A stretch of DNA of 64,000 nt from Streptomyces sp. NBC_00287 (GTDB lineage Bacteria; Actinomycetota; Actinomycetes; Streptomycetales; Streptomycetaceae): assembly GCF_036173105.1 (NCBI RefSeq), contig NZ_CP108053.1, positions 3,038,001 to 3,102,000 of the forward strand. Direction: 5' to 3'. The position numbers were made by a program, and so were the translations under genes. Shown here piece after piece: positions 15,058 through 24,025 of the stretch (the stretch's first letter is position 1; each line of letters begins with the position of its first letter). The notes below the pieces were generated by a model. The model was not told where the DNA came from. It did no database searches and worked only from the letters and a program-made list of their open reading frames with translations.

Positions 15058-17355
15058 GTGGCGACTTGGCTCTATCGGCTCGGTCTCGGCGCCTACCGCC
15101 ATCGGCGGCTCGTCCTGGCGGCCTGGCTCGCCGTGCTGACCGGCGCCGTCTGCGCGCTGCTCGTCGTGGGCGGCAAGCTCGACAACGAGTTCACGATTCC
15201 CGGCTCCGAATCCCAGACGGCGCAGGACACGATGGCCAAGGACTTCCCGGCCGCCGCGGGCACCAGCGCTCAAATCGTGTTCACCGCGCCCGAGGGCGCC
15301 AAGGTCAGCGATCCAGGGGCCACGCAGGGTATCCAGCGGACCCTGGCCGCCGCGCAGGACGCCCCGCAGGTCGCCGTGGTGATCCCGCCCGACAAGGCGG
15401 GCACGGTGACCCCCGACGGACGCACCGCACTCGCCCAGGTCAACTACGACGTCAGCCGCTCCGACCTGGACGACGGCACGCTCGACTCGCTGGAGGAGAC
15501 CACCAAGGCCGCCGAGGAGGCGGGTCTCGATGTCTCCGTCGGCGGTCAGGCGTACGGCAACGGCGTGCTCACCCCCAGCGTCCTCGAACTGCTCGGTGTC
15601 GTGGTCGCGTTGGCGGTGCTCGCCCTCACCTTCGGTTCGCTGCTCGCCGCCGGGATGCCGCTGCTGACCGCCTTCGTCGGCATCGGCACCGGGCTCGCCG
15701 GGCTGCTGGCGCTGTCCTCGGGGGTGACGGTGTCGTCGACCGCGCTGAGCCTCGCGCTGATGCTCGGGCTTGCGGTGGGCATCGACTACGCGCTCTTCGT
15801 GCTGTCCCGGCACCGGACACAGCTCGCCCAGGGAATGGAACCGCGCGAGTCGGCGGGACGGGCGGTCGGCACGGCGGGCAGCGCGGTGGTCTTCGCCGGG
15901 ACGACGGTCGTCATCGCGCTGGTCGGGCTGGTCGTGGTGCGTATCCCGTTCCTGACGGTCATGGGTCTGAGCGCGGCGGCGGCGGTGCTCATCGCCGTGC
16001 TGGTCGCGGTGACGCTGCTGCCGGCGCTGTTCGGCCTTGCGGGGGCACGGCTCGCGCCACGTCCGGGATCACGGGCCGCGCGGCGGGCGGCGGTTGCCTC
16101 CGGGGAGGTTCCTGCGGGGGGTACGGAAAAAGCCACGGATGAACCCACGGAAGAACCCACGGGAGAAGCCACGGAGGAGCCCGCAGCAAAGGCTTCCGTC
16201 ATGGGGCAGCGCTGGGCCCGGCTCGTCACCCGGCGCCCGCTGCTCGTCGTCGTCGGCACCGTCGCAGCCCTGGTGACCCTGGCGCTCCCCGCCGCCGATC
16301 TGCGGCTCGCGCTGCCCGACAACGGCACGGCGGCGCACGGGACGTCACAGCGCGAGACGTACGACACCGTCGACGAGGCGTTCGGGCCCGGCTTCAACGG
16401 GCCGCTGCTCGTGCTCGCCGAGGCGGACACCCCGGGGCAGGCCGGTCAGCAGCAGGCGGCCGCGGTGGCCGGACGGCTGCAGGAGCTGCCGGGCGTGGTC
16501 AAGGTCGGTCAGCCGCAGTACGCGCCGGAGTCCGGGCGGGCGGTGATCCAGGTCGTGCCCGAGGGCGGACCGCAGGACGAGTCGACGCAGGACCTGGTCG
16601 ACGCCATCCGCGGCGACGCGGCCGTCATCGAGCGGGAGACCGGCGCCGCCGTGTCCGTCACCGGCACCACGGCGATCGGGATCGACGTCTCCGACCGGCT
16701 GAGCGCGTCACTGCTGCCGTTCGCGGCGGTGGTCGTCGGGCTCTGCCTCATCCTGCTGCTGCTGGTGTTCCGTTCGCTGGTCGTGCCCGTCAAGGCGACC
16801 ATCGGCTTCCTGCTGTCGGTCGGGGCGTCCTTCGGCGCGGTCGTGGCCGTGTTCCAGTGGGGGTGGCTCGCCGACGCGCTGGACGTGGCCAGGACCGGAC
16901 CCGTCGTCAGCTTCCTGCCGATCGTGCTGATGGCGGTGCTCTTCGGACTCGCCATGGACTACGAGGTCTTCCTGGTGTCCAGCATGCGCGAGGAGTGGGT
17001 GCGCACCGGCCGGGCCAGGGACGCGGTGATCGACGGGGCCGGACAGGCCTCGCGGGTGGTGACGGCGGCGGCGCTCATCATGTTCTTCGTCTTCGCCAGC
17101 TTCGTGACGACGGAGGACGCCATCGTCAAACCCATCGCGTTCTCACTGGCGTTCGGCGTGCTGGTGGACGCCTTCGTCGTACGGATGACCCTGGTCCCGG
17201 CGATCCTGGCGATGGTGGGGCGCGGCGCCTGGTGGCTGCCACGCGGTCTGGACCGGCTGCTGCCCGATCTGGACATCGAGGGCGCACGGCTGCACAAGCC
17301 GGCCCGCACCGAACCCGCGCGGCCACTGACCGAAATCAATGCCGGCTCTGGCTGA
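15058..17355 (+). CDS. MMPL/RND-family lipid or drug exporter
   Basis: A 765-aa exporter with the MMPL layout: one membrane helix, an extracellular porter domain, and five to six helices, repeated twice. The proton-relay signatures are visible in both halves: GLAVGIDYALFVLSRHR near residue 240 and FGLAMDYEVFLVSSMREEW near residue 635. Between the halves (about residues 335-385) is a cytoplasmic linker with a short run of T-x-E-P/A units, extra to the core fold. Substrates of such proteins are lipids, siderophores or drugs. GTG 15058 has GAGGAG upstream. Regulation by the divergent TetR protein is likely. A strong terminator follows 50 bases after the stop. Confidence 0.92.
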   Translation: MATWLYRLGLGAYRHRRLVLAAWLAVLTGAVCALLVVGGKLDNEFTIPGSESQTAQDTMAKDFPAAAGTSAQIVFTAPEGAKVSDPGATQGIQRTLAAAQDAPQVAVVIPPDKAGTVTPDGRTALAQVNYDVSRSDLDDGTLDSLEETTKAAEEAGLDVSVGGQAYGNGVLTPSVLELLGVVVALAVLALTFGSLLAAGMPLLTAFVGIGTGLAGLLALSSGVTVSSTALSLALMLGLAVGIDYALFVLSRHRTQLAQGMEPRESAGRAVGTAGSAVVFAGTTVVIALVGLVVVRIPFLTVMGLSAAAAVLIAVLVAVTLLPALFGLAGARLAPRPGSRAARRAAVASGEVPAGGTEKATDEPTEEPTGEATEEPAAKASVMGQRWARLVTRRPLLVVVGTVAALVTLALPAADLRLALPDNGTAAHGTSQRETYDTVDEAFGPGFNGPLLVLAEADTPGQAGQQQAAAVAGRLQELPGVVKVGQPQYAPESGRAVIQVVPEGGPQDESTQDLVDAIRGDAAVIERETGAAVSVTGTTAIGIDVSDRLSASLLPFAAVVVGLCLILLLLVFRSLVVPVKATIGFLLSVGASFGAVVAVFQWGWLADALDVARTGPVVSFLPIVLMAVLFGLAMDYEVFLVSSMREEWVRTGRARDAVIDGAGQASRVVTAAALIMFFVFASFVTTEDAIVKPIAFSLAFGVLVDAFVVRMTLVPAILAMVGRGAWWLPRGLDRLLPDLDIEGARLHKPARTEPARPLTEINAGSG

Positions 17356-17403
17356 ATTACCCAGGACTTGATTCCAGACATCAGAGCCGGACCGAATAAC
17401 ACG

Positions 17404-17450
17404 ACGTCGGCCTGCCTTCCGGGTTTACCCGGAGGCAGGCCGACGTTTTT
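17404..17450 (+). terminator. Strong intrinsic terminator after MMPL gene
   Basis: A 19-bp stem, one-base bulge, TTTA loop and immediate T5 tract: left arm 17404-17423, right arm 17428-17446, T run 17446-17450. This is an unusually long and perfect hairpin for a streptomycete and separates the exporter unit from the type III synthase unit. Confidence 0.88.
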
Positions 17451-17710
17451 GCGCCGCGCAATGTTACCGGCGAGGAAATTTACCCTGGAATATTTGATTC
17501 CACCGGATCTCCCGTGTTTGACTGAGGTCACCGGATCGGCATCCGGATCGTACGGGGGAGAGTCTGACCACTCTTCTTTCCATCTTCCATGCGCCCGCTT
17601 TGGCGCATGTTCACTTGGACAGTCCGACCTGCGCAAAGAGGCCCGGGTCGGCTTCCATCAGCACGCACGATTCCCTCCTTTAATTCGCCCGAAAGCCAAG
17701 GGAAACACGC
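17451..17710 (+). promoter_or_regulatory. Upstream region of type III PKS operon with hairpins
   Basis: This 260-base gap is less GC-rich than its surroundings and holds no credible gene. It contains a perfect 8-bp inverted repeat CATGCGCC-N6-GGCGCATG at 17588-17609, a second CCGGAT-N4-ATCCGG at 17531-17546, and a TTGACT hexamer at 17518-17523 without a clear -10 partner. The ribosome site AAGGGA lies 8 bases before the synthase ATG. The promoter of the sulfation operon must be here; which repeat is an operator or a leader hairpin cannot be decided by eye. Confidence 0.5.
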
Positions 17711-18796
17711 ATGCATCTCGAAGAGAAAATCGCCCCTGCCCGCCATGGGATGCGCGCCGCCGCGCGCCCCGTCATCACCGGGTCCTCGCATTCCTTTCCG
17801 GATACCCGGACCAGCCAGGACGACCTCTGGAAGGAATTCTTCCTGGAGCACTACGACGGCTTCCCGCTGGCGCGCCGGATATTCGAGAATTCCGGAATCA
17901 GCTCCCGCTCCACGGCCGTGGACCCGCGCGCCGAGCGGGAAGTGTCCGGCTGGAGCACCGGACGGCGCATGGAGCGCTACATCGAGGAGGCCGTGCCGCT
18001 GGGCAAGCGCACCGTCTCCGCGGCCCTGGAGTCCGCGGGCCTGGCCCCGTCGGACGTGGGCATGCTGGCCGTCGCCTCCTGTACCGGCTACACCACGCCC
18101 GGCCTCGACTTACGGCTCGCGGACGAGCTGGGCATGAGCAGCAAGGTCCAGCGGCTGTTCATCGGCCACATGGGCTGCTACGCCGCCGTCCCCTCACTCG
18201 GCGCCGTCTCCGACTTCGTCGCCTCGCGCGGCCGGCCCGCGGTGCTGCTCTGCCTGGAGCTGACCTCGCTGCACGTCCAGCCGCCCAGCCAGGACATCGA
18301 ACAGATCGTGGCGCACGCGCTGTTCGCCGACGCCGCCGCGGCCGTCGTCCTGGAGCCCGACGCCGGCTCCGGCTACGAGGTCATCGACGTCGTCGCGGTC
18401 ACTGACCACAGCACCGCCGACCTCATGAGCTGGCAGATCACCGACCTCGGCTTCAAGATGGGCCTCTCGCCGAGGGTGCCCGACGTACTCGCGCAGCACG
18501 TCGGCGAGGTGGTCCGCGACCAGTTGCTCGCCCCGCACGGGCTCAAGCCCGAGGAGGTCACCGGCTGGGCCGTGCACCCGGGCGGCAAGCGCATCCTCGA
18601 GGTCGTCGGCGAGCGGCTCGAACTGCCCGCCGGCGCACTCGACGCCTCCTACGGCGTCCTCGACGAGTGCGGCAACTGCTCCTCGCCCACCGTCCTGATG
18701 GTCCTCGAGCGCCTGCCCCGCACCGAAGGACCGGTGGTCGCCATGGCCTTCGGCCCCGGCCTCACGCTGTACGCGGCCCTGCTGCGCCGGTCCTGA
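17711..18796 (+). CDS. Type III polyketide synthase
   Basis: A 361-aa chalcone-synthase-fold ketosynthase, normal length for the family, with the full catalytic triad: Cys156 in GHMGCYAAV, His289 in AVHPGGKRI and Asn322 in ECGNCSSPT. It would condense an acyl-CoA starter with malonyl-CoA units to a pyrone or resorcinol. It opens a run of genes that continues with a sulfotransferase and PAPS-forming enzymes, so its product is probably sulfated. The closest described logic I know is Cpz6 of caprazamycin biosynthesis, which makes triketide pyrones that carry sulfate. Leu134 is encoded by TTA (18110-18112), so translation should need the bldA tRNA. The first 20 residues precede the core fold. The product itself cannot be read from sequence. 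Confidence 0.93.
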   Translation: MHLEEKIAPARHGMRAAARPVITGSSHSFPDTRTSQDDLWKEFFLEHYDGFPLARRIFENSGISSRSTAVDPRAEREVSGWSTGRRMERYIEEAVPLGKRTVSAALESAGLAPSDVGMLAVASCTGYTTPGLDLRLADELGMSSKVQRLFIGHMGCYAAVPSLGAVSDFVASRGRPAVLLCLELTSLHVQPPSQDIEQIVAHALFADAAAAVVLEPDAGSGYEVIDVVAVTDHSTADLMSWQITDLGFKMGLSPRVPDVLAQHVGEVVRDQLLAPHGLKPEEVTGWAVHPGGKRILEVVGERLELPAGALDASYGVLDECGNCSSPTVLMVLERLPRTEGPVVAMAFGPGLTLYAALLRRS

Positions 18797-18903
18797 CACC
18801 GGCCGGGGCACCGACGGACCGCACTCCGTCGGCTCGCCCGGAACACCTTCCCGCACGACCCACGGACACCGCCCCTAGGACGCACGGAAGGAACAGCTGC
18901 GCC

Positions 18904-20025
18904 ATGCCCACCCTCACCTCACCGGGCCAGGTCTTCGTCACCGGCACCGGACGCTGCGGCTCGACCCTGGTCTCCGAGCTGCTGCGCGAGCACCCGCAGG
19001 CCCTCAGCCTGTCCGAGCTCTTCAACCACCTCACGGACATGTACCGGATCACCGCCCGGGTCTTCCCCGAAGGCCCCCTCACGGCAGCGGAGTTCTGGGA
19101 CGTCCTCTCCTCCCGCAACGCCGTCAACCGACTGCTGGGCGCCCACGGCCTGGCCCCCAGGGAAGTCCTCTACCGCCCCTCGGCGACCACCCGCTTCCAG
19201 GCCGACACCGGTATCCCGGCCGTCCTGATGACCACCCTCCCCCACCTCTCCGACACCCCCGACGAGCTGTACGACGAACTGCGGGCGGCCGTCGCTGAGT
19301 TCCCGGACGCCCGGGCCGGCGAGCACTACCGGCGCATGTTCGCCTGGCTGTGCACCCGCTTCGGCAAGACCCTGTGGGCCGAGCGCAGCGGAGGCTCGCT
19401 GATCCTCGCCGGGCAGTTCCGCGAGCACTTCCCCGACGCCCGCTATCTGCACATCGTGCGCGACGGCCGGGACACCGCGCTGTCGATGAGCCGGCACACC
19501 GGCTTCCGCATGGCGGCGGTGGTGATGGCACTGCACATCACCCTCGGCCACGACCCGTACGCCGAGACTCCCGCGCCGGACGTCGAACGGGACCTGGGCT
19601 TCGTACCGGAGGAGCTGCTGCCGTTCCTGCCGGATCGTTTCGACGCGGACGCCGTGCGCGACTACCGGCTCCCGGTCTCGCTGTTCGGCACGTACTGGGC
19701 CGACGAGATGAAGCGCGGCATGGAGGCGATGTCCCTGCTGCCGCAGGAGAACGTGCTGCACATCTGGTACGAGGACCTGCTCGCCGCGCCCGAGGAGTCA
19801 CTGCACCGCATCGGCGAGTTCCTCGGCGCGGACTTCGTGGACAGCGACTGGGAGCGCCGGTGCGCGGCCAAGGTGGGCGCGCCCTCGTCGTCCTGGCGGG
19901 ACCTGCCCGACGCCGAGCGCGCGGAGCTGGACCAGGCGTGCGCCGCCGGGTTCTCCGTGCTCGCCGCGCACGGTGTCGTCCCCATGGCCGGCACCACGGC
20001 TTCGGCGGCAAGGAGCAACGCATGA
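18904..20025 (+). CDS. PAPS-dependent sulfotransferase
   Basis: A 373-aa cytosolic-type sulfotransferase. The 5'-phosphosulfate loop is TGTGRCGSTLVSELL (residues 13-27) and the 3'-phosphate-binding motif is IVRDGRDTALSMSRH (residues 184-198, Arg186 and Ser194). Both are the standard PAPS contacts. The start at ATG 18904 is preceded by GGAAGGA; a longer frame to 18667 overlaps the synthase gene and is not used. It ends in an ATGA overlap with the APS kinase gene, so the enzyme that uses PAPS is coupled to the enzymes that make it. The presumed acceptor is the polyketide made by the neighbouring synthase, by analogy with Cpz8. Confidence 0.88.
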   Translation: MPTLTSPGQVFVTGTGRCGSTLVSELLREHPQALSLSELFNHLTDMYRITARVFPEGPLTAAEFWDVLSSRNAVNRLLGAHGLAPREVLYRPSATTRFQADTGIPAVLMTTLPHLSDTPDELYDELRAAVAEFPDARAGEHYRRMFAWLCTRFGKTLWAERSGGSLILAGQFREHFPDARYLHIVRDGRDTALSMSRHTGFRMAAVVMALHITLGHDPYAETPAPDVERDLGFVPEELLPFLPDRFDADAVRDYRLPVSLFGTYWADEMKRGMEAMSLLPQENVLHIWYEDLLAAPEESLHRIGEFLGADFVDSDWERRCAAKVGAPSSSWRDLPDAERAELDQACAAGFSVLAAHGVVPMAGTTASAARSNA

Positions 20026-20570
20026 GGACCCCGCCGACCCCGGGCGCCACGGTGTGGCTGACCGGGCTGCCCAGCTCCGGCAAGACGACGCTGGCCCAGG
20101 CACTGGCAAGCCGCCTCACCCGCGAAGGGCGGCGGGTCGAAGTGCTCGACGGCGACGAGATACGCACCTTCCTCAGCGCCGGCCTCGGCTTCACCCGCGA
20201 GGACCGGGACACCAACGTGCAGCGCATCGGCCTGGTCGCCGAGGTGCTGGCACGCAACGGCATCCTGGTGCTGGTCCCGGTCATCGCGCCGTACGCCGAC
20301 AGCCGGGAGGCGGTCCGCAAGCGGCACGAGGCGAGCGCCACCCCGTATCTGGAGGTGCATGTCGCAACGCCGCTCCAGGTGTGTGCCGTACGCGATGTGA
20401 AGGGCCTGTACGCGCAGGCCCGCGCCGGGCGGCTGTCCGGTCTCACCGGTATCGACGACCCCTACGAGCCTCCGCAGACCCCGGACGCGAAGGTGGAGAC
20501 CCAACTCCAGTCCGTGGACGAGTCGGTGAACGCCGTGCACGCGCTGATGACCCAACGGGGGGTGCTGTGA
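20022..20570 (+). CDS. cysC: Adenylyl-sulfate (APS) kinase
   Basis: A 182-aa kinase that phosphorylates adenosine 5'-phosphosulfate at the 3' position to give PAPS. P-loop GLPSSGKTT at residues 15-23, then VLDGDEIR and the APS-binding stretch GFTREDRDTNVQRIGLVAEVL. Length fits stand-alone CysC. It overlaps the sulfotransferase gene (ATGA) and the CysD gene (GTGA). Because no PAPS reductase is present in the locus, the PAPS is likely meant for the sulfotransferase rather than for cysteine synthesis. Confidence 0.93.
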   Translation: MRTPPTPGATVWLTGLPSSGKTTLAQALASRLTREGRRVEVLDGDEIRTFLSAGLGFTREDRDTNVQRIGLVAEVLARNGILVLVPVIAPYADSREAVRKRHEASATPYLEVHVATPLQVCAVRDVKGLYAQARAGRLSGLTGIDDPYEPPQTPDAKVETQLQSVDESVNAVHALMTQRGVL

Positions 20571-21475
20571 CGACGGTTGCCGCCCGGCTCGGACACACCG
20601 ACGTCCTGGAGGCGGAGGCGGCGTACATCTTCCGGGAGGTGGCCGGCGAGTTCGAGAAGCCGGTGCTGCTGTTCTCCGGCGGCAAAGACTCCGTGGTGAT
20701 GCTGCATCTGGCGCTGAAGGCGTTCGCACCGGCGCCGCTGCCGTTCGTGCTGCTGCATGTGGACACCGGGCACAACTTCCCGGAGGTGCTCGCCTACCGG
20801 GACCGTGTGGTGGCCGCACATGGGCTCACCCTCCATGTGGCGTCCGTACAGGACTACATCGACCGGGGTGTGCTGCGCGAACGCCCCGACGGCACCCGCA
20901 ATCCGCTCCAGACGCTGCCGCTGCTGGAGGCGATCAGCGGCGGCGGGTTCGACGCGGTGTTCGGCGGCGGGCGGCGCGACGAGGAGAAGGCACGGGCCAA
21001 GGAGCGGGTCTTCTCCCTGCGGGACGAGTTCGGTACGTGGGATCCGCGCCGCCAGCGGCCCGAGCTGTGGCAGCTGTACAACGGCCGTCATCTGCCCGGT
21101 GAGCATGTGCGCATCTTTCCGCTGTCCAACTGGACCGAGCTGGACGTGTGGCAGTACATCGCCCGCGAGGGCATCGAGCTGCCGTCCATCTACTTCGCGC
21201 ACGAGCGGGAGGTGTTCCTGCGGTCCGGGATGTGGCTGGCGCCGGGCGGCTGGGGCGGCCCGCGGGACGGCGAGCCGGTGGAGAGGCGCCGGGTGCGCTA
21301 CCGCACCGTCGGCGACATGTCCTGCACCGGCGCCGTGCTGTCCGAGGCGTCCGAGGTCGACGAGGTGATCGTCGAGATCACCGCCTCCCGGCTCACCGAG
21401 CGCGGCGCCACCCGCGCCGACGACCGGCTGTCGGAGGCCGCGATGGAGGACCGCAAACGCGAGGGGTACTTCTGA
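20567..21475 (+). CDS. cysD: Sulfate adenylyltransferase subunit 2
   Basis: A 302-aa ATP-sulfurylase catalytic subunit, making APS from ATP and sulfate. The PP-loop SGGKDS is at residues 37-42, followed by the family stretches HVDTGHNFPEVLAYRD and GGGRRDEEKARAKERVFS, and the end motif TERGATRADDRLSEAAMEDRKREGYF. Length is normal. The GTG start is inside the GTGA overlap with cysC. It works as a heterodimer with CysN, encoded next. Confidence 0.94.
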   Translation: MTTVAARLGHTDVLEAEAAYIFREVAGEFEKPVLLFSGGKDSVVMLHLALKAFAPAPLPFVLLHVDTGHNFPEVLAYRDRVVAAHGLTLHVASVQDYIDRGVLRERPDGTRNPLQTLPLLEAISGGGFDAVFGGGRRDEEKARAKERVFSLRDEFGTWDPRRQRPELWQLYNGRHLPGEHVRIFPLSNWTELDVWQYIAREGIELPSIYFAHEREVFLRSGMWLAPGGWGGPRDGEPVERRRVRYRTVGDMSCTGAVLSEASEVDEVIVEITASRLTERGATRADDRLSEAAMEDRKREGYF

Positions 21476-21620
21476 CGTGACCGCCGACCTGACGGCCCTC
21501 GGCCATCCCCCTCATTCCACCTCCCATTCCACCGCCGCGCTGATGGTGCGCGGCATCTTCCAGGAAGCCAGGTCCCGGCTGACCGCCGGGTCCGGCGCGC
21601 AGAAAGGACGCGTGAACCCC

Positions 21621-22874
21621 ATGGCCACCGCCCTGCCGTCCGAGGCGACCGCGGCCGAGGCGGACCTGCTCCGCTGGGCCACCGCCGGCTCGGTGGACGA
21701 CGGCAAGTCCACCCTCGTGGGACGACTGCTGCACGACTCGAAGTCCGTCCTCGCCGACCAGTTGGAGGCCGTCGCCCGCGCGTCCTCCGGCGAGGGCCCC
21801 GACCTGGCCCTGCTCACCGACGGGCTGCGCGCCGAGCGCGAGCAGGGCATCACCATCGACGTCGCCTACCGCTACTTCGCCACCCCCAGGCGCCGGTTCA
21901 TCCTGGCCGACACCCCCGGCCACGTGCAGTACACCCGCAACATGGTCACCGGCGCCTCGACGGCCACGCTGACCGTGATCCTCGTCGACGCCCGCAAGGG
22001 GGTGGTCGAGCAGACCCGGCGGCACGCGGCCGTCGCGGCGCTGCTGCGGGTGCCGCAGGTGGTCCTCGCCGTCAACAAGATGGACCTCGTCGGCTACGAG
22101 CAGTCCGTGTTCGTGGACATCGCCGGGGAGTTCACCCGGCTCGCGACCGGCCTCGGCATTCCCGAGGTCACCGCGATCCCGATCTCCGCGCTCGCCGGTG
22201 ACAACGTCGTCGAGAAGTCCACGCACATGGACTGGTACGAAGGCCCGACCGTCCTCGCGCACCTGGAGAACGTCCCCGTCGCGGACGAGGTGACCGACGG
22301 ACCCGCCCGGTTCCCGGTCCAGTACGTCATCCGCTCCGGAGACGTCCGCCTCTACGCCGGTCAGGTCGCCGCCGGTGCGCTACGGGTCGGCGACCGGGTC
22401 ACCGTGCTGCCGTCGGGGCGCACCACCACCGTCACCGGCATCGATGTGCTGGGCGCCCCGGCCGAGCTGGTCCGCTCGCCGCAGTCCGGCGCGCTGCGGC
22501 TCGCCGACGACCTGGACATCTCCCGAGGCGATCTGATCGTCCCGGCGGCGGCGCTTCCGACGGTGTCCCGGGACGTCGAAGCAGCCGTGTGCCATCTGCA
22601 CGAGCGGCCGCTCAAACCCGGGGACCACGTGCTCCTGAAGCACAACACGCGCACCGTGCGCGCGGTGGTCCGCCGGATCCCCGGGCCGGGACGGCTCGAC
22701 CTGAACGAGATCGGCCAGGTCGCCCTGCGCACCGCCGAACGGCTGGCGTTCGACCGGTACGAGGACAGCCGGCGCACCGGCTCCTTCGTGCTGATCGACC
22801 CGGCCGACGGCGCCACGCTGACCGCGGGCATGTTCGGCGCGACCGCTCCGGGACCCCCCGATGCGGCTGTCTGA
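21621..22874 (+). CDS. cysN: Sulfate adenylyltransferase subunit 1 (GTPase)
   Basis: A 417-aa GTPase subunit that drives ATP-sulfurylase. All elongation-factor-type G motifs are seen: [18 protein letters not shown] (residues 23-40), switch [25 protein letters not shown] and NKMD. The start is uncertain. ATG 21621 gives the usual short leader before [18 protein letters not shown] 21612 sits only three bases after AAAGGA; GTG 21477, one base after the cysD stop, would add a 48-residue leader unlike the family. There is no C-terminal CysC fusion. The end overlaps the lipoprotein gene by 14 bases, keeping the whole series coupled. Confidence 0.93.
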   Translation: MATALPSEATAAEADLLRWATAGSVDDGKSTLVGRLLHDSKSVLADQLEAVARASSGEGPDLALLTDGLRAEREQGITIDVAYRYFATPRRRFILADTPGHVQYTRNMVTGASTATLTVILVDARKGVVEQTRRHAAVAALLRVPQVVLAVNKMDLVGYEQSVFVDIAGEFTRLATGLGIPEVTAIPISALAGDNVVEKSTHMDWYEGPTVLAHLENVPVADEVTDGPARFPVQYVIRSGDVRLYAGQVAAGALRVGDRVTVLPSGRTTTVTGIDVLGAPAELVRSPQSGALRLADDLDISRGDLIVPAAALPTVSRDVEAAVCHLHERPLKPGDHVLLKHNTRTVRAVVRRIPGPGRLDLNEIGQVALRTAERLAFDRYEDSRRTGSFVLIDPADGATLTAGMFGATAPGPPDAAV

Positions 22875-24006
22875 GCGCAGCCCGGCGTTCCCCCGCTCCC
22901 GGCGTCCGCTCCGCGCGGCCCTCGCGCTGCTCCTGCTGCTGTTCCTGGCGGCGGGCTGCGGCTACGGGTCCCGGGCGCCGGGGGCGGCGGCGGCACCGGC
23001 CGTGGGCACCGGACCACCGCTGTCGGCGGACGAGGTCTCCGTCGGCTACTTCGCCAACGTCACCCACGCCACCGCGCTGGCCGGTGTCCAGAAGGGCTAC
23101 TTCACTCGCGAGCTGGGCGGCACCCGGCTGCGCACGCAGGTCTTCAACGGCGGCCCGTCGGCGCTGGAGGCGCTCAACGCGGGCGCCGTGGACATCGCGT
23201 GGATGGGACCGTCGCCCGCCGTCAACGGCTATCTGCGGTCCGAGGGGCGCGGACTGCGGATCGTCTCGGGTGCCGCCTCGGGCGGGGTCGCGCTGGTCGT
23301 CGACGGCGACGCGAAGGTGCGCGGCACCGACGTCCGGGGGCTCAGGATCGCGACACCGGAGGCGGGCAACACCCAGGACGTCGCGCTGCTGCACTGGATC
23401 CGCGAGCAGGGCTGGGAGGTGGACCCGCGCACCGGGCGCGGTGACGTCACGGTGGTACGGCAGTCGTCCAAGGAGATCCCGACCAGCTTCCGGCGGGGCA
23501 CGATCGACGGAGCGTGGGTGCCGGAGCCGGTGGCCGCGCAGCTCGTCGCCGCCGGCGGACGGGTGCTCCTCGACGAGTCGGACCTGTGGGACGACGGCGC
23601 GTTCGTCACCGCCTTGGTGGTGGTGTCCCCGTCGTTCCTCGCCGACCACCCGGACGTCGTCGAGGCCGTGCTGCGCGGTTCGGTACGCACCAACGCCTGG
23701 CTGAAGAGCCGCCCCGCCGAAGGGAAGGCGGCCGTCAACGACGCCATCGAGACCGTGACCGGCCGGCCACTGGAGTCCGGCGTCCTCGACGCGGCCTGGC
23801 GGCATGTGAGCCTCACCGACGATCCGCTCGCCGCGACGCTCGCCGAGGAGGCGGAGCGGGCCGACCGGCTCGGGCTGCTCGACGGAAGCCGTGCGGGCCT
23901 GGACGGAATCTTCGATCTGCGCCTCCTCAACCGGGTCCTCGCCCAGCGGGACGAACCGGCCGTGGACGACGCCGAGCTCGGTGTCGCAGCCACTGAGACC
24001 ACCTGA
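22861..24006 (+). CDS. SsuA-like sulfonate/sulfate-type substrate-binding lipoprotein
   Basis: A 381-aa lipoprotein: signal peptide with lipobox LAAGC, cleaved before Cys39, then an SsuA/TauA/NMT1-type binding domain ([48 protein letters not shown]). SsuA relatives bind aliphatic sulfonates, taurine or sulfate esters. Overlap with the cysN gene and position between CysN and the ATPase mirror the sulfur-assimilation clusters of streptomycetes. It would feed a sulfur source to the ATP-sulfurylase; note that using a sulfonate would also need a desulfonating enzyme, which is not seen here. Confidence 0.85.
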   Translation: MRLSERSPAFPRSRRPLRAALALLLLLFLAAGCGYGSRAPGAAAAPAVGTGPPLSADEVSVGYFANVTHATALAGVQKGYFTRELGGTRLRTQVFNGGPSALEALNAGAVDIAWMGPSPAVNGYLRSEGRGLRIVSGAASGGVALVVDGDAKVRGTDVRGLRIATPEAGNTQDVALLHWIREQGWEVDPRTGRGDVTVVRQSSKEIPTSFRRGTIDGAWVPEPVAAQLVAAGGRVLLDESDLWDDGAFVTALVVVSPSFLADHPDVVEAVLRGSVRTNAWLKSRPAEGKAAVNDAIETVTGRPLESGVLDAAWRHVSLTDDPLAATLAEEAERADRLGLLDGSRAGLDGIFDLRLLNRVLAQRDEPAVDDAELGVAATETT

Positions 24007-24025
24007 ACCCGAAGGATTTGATCCC

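Noticed and set aside
17368..18405. 345-residue plus-strand frame across the leader and start of the type III synthase
   Set aside because: It is in another frame from the synthase, arginine-rich after 17750, and crosses the leader hairpins.
21477..21620. Separate small gene or 48-residue leader before CysN
   Set aside because: The stretch lacks family similarity and a good ribosome site of its own; start choice at 21612 or 21621 explains the region better, though this is not certain.
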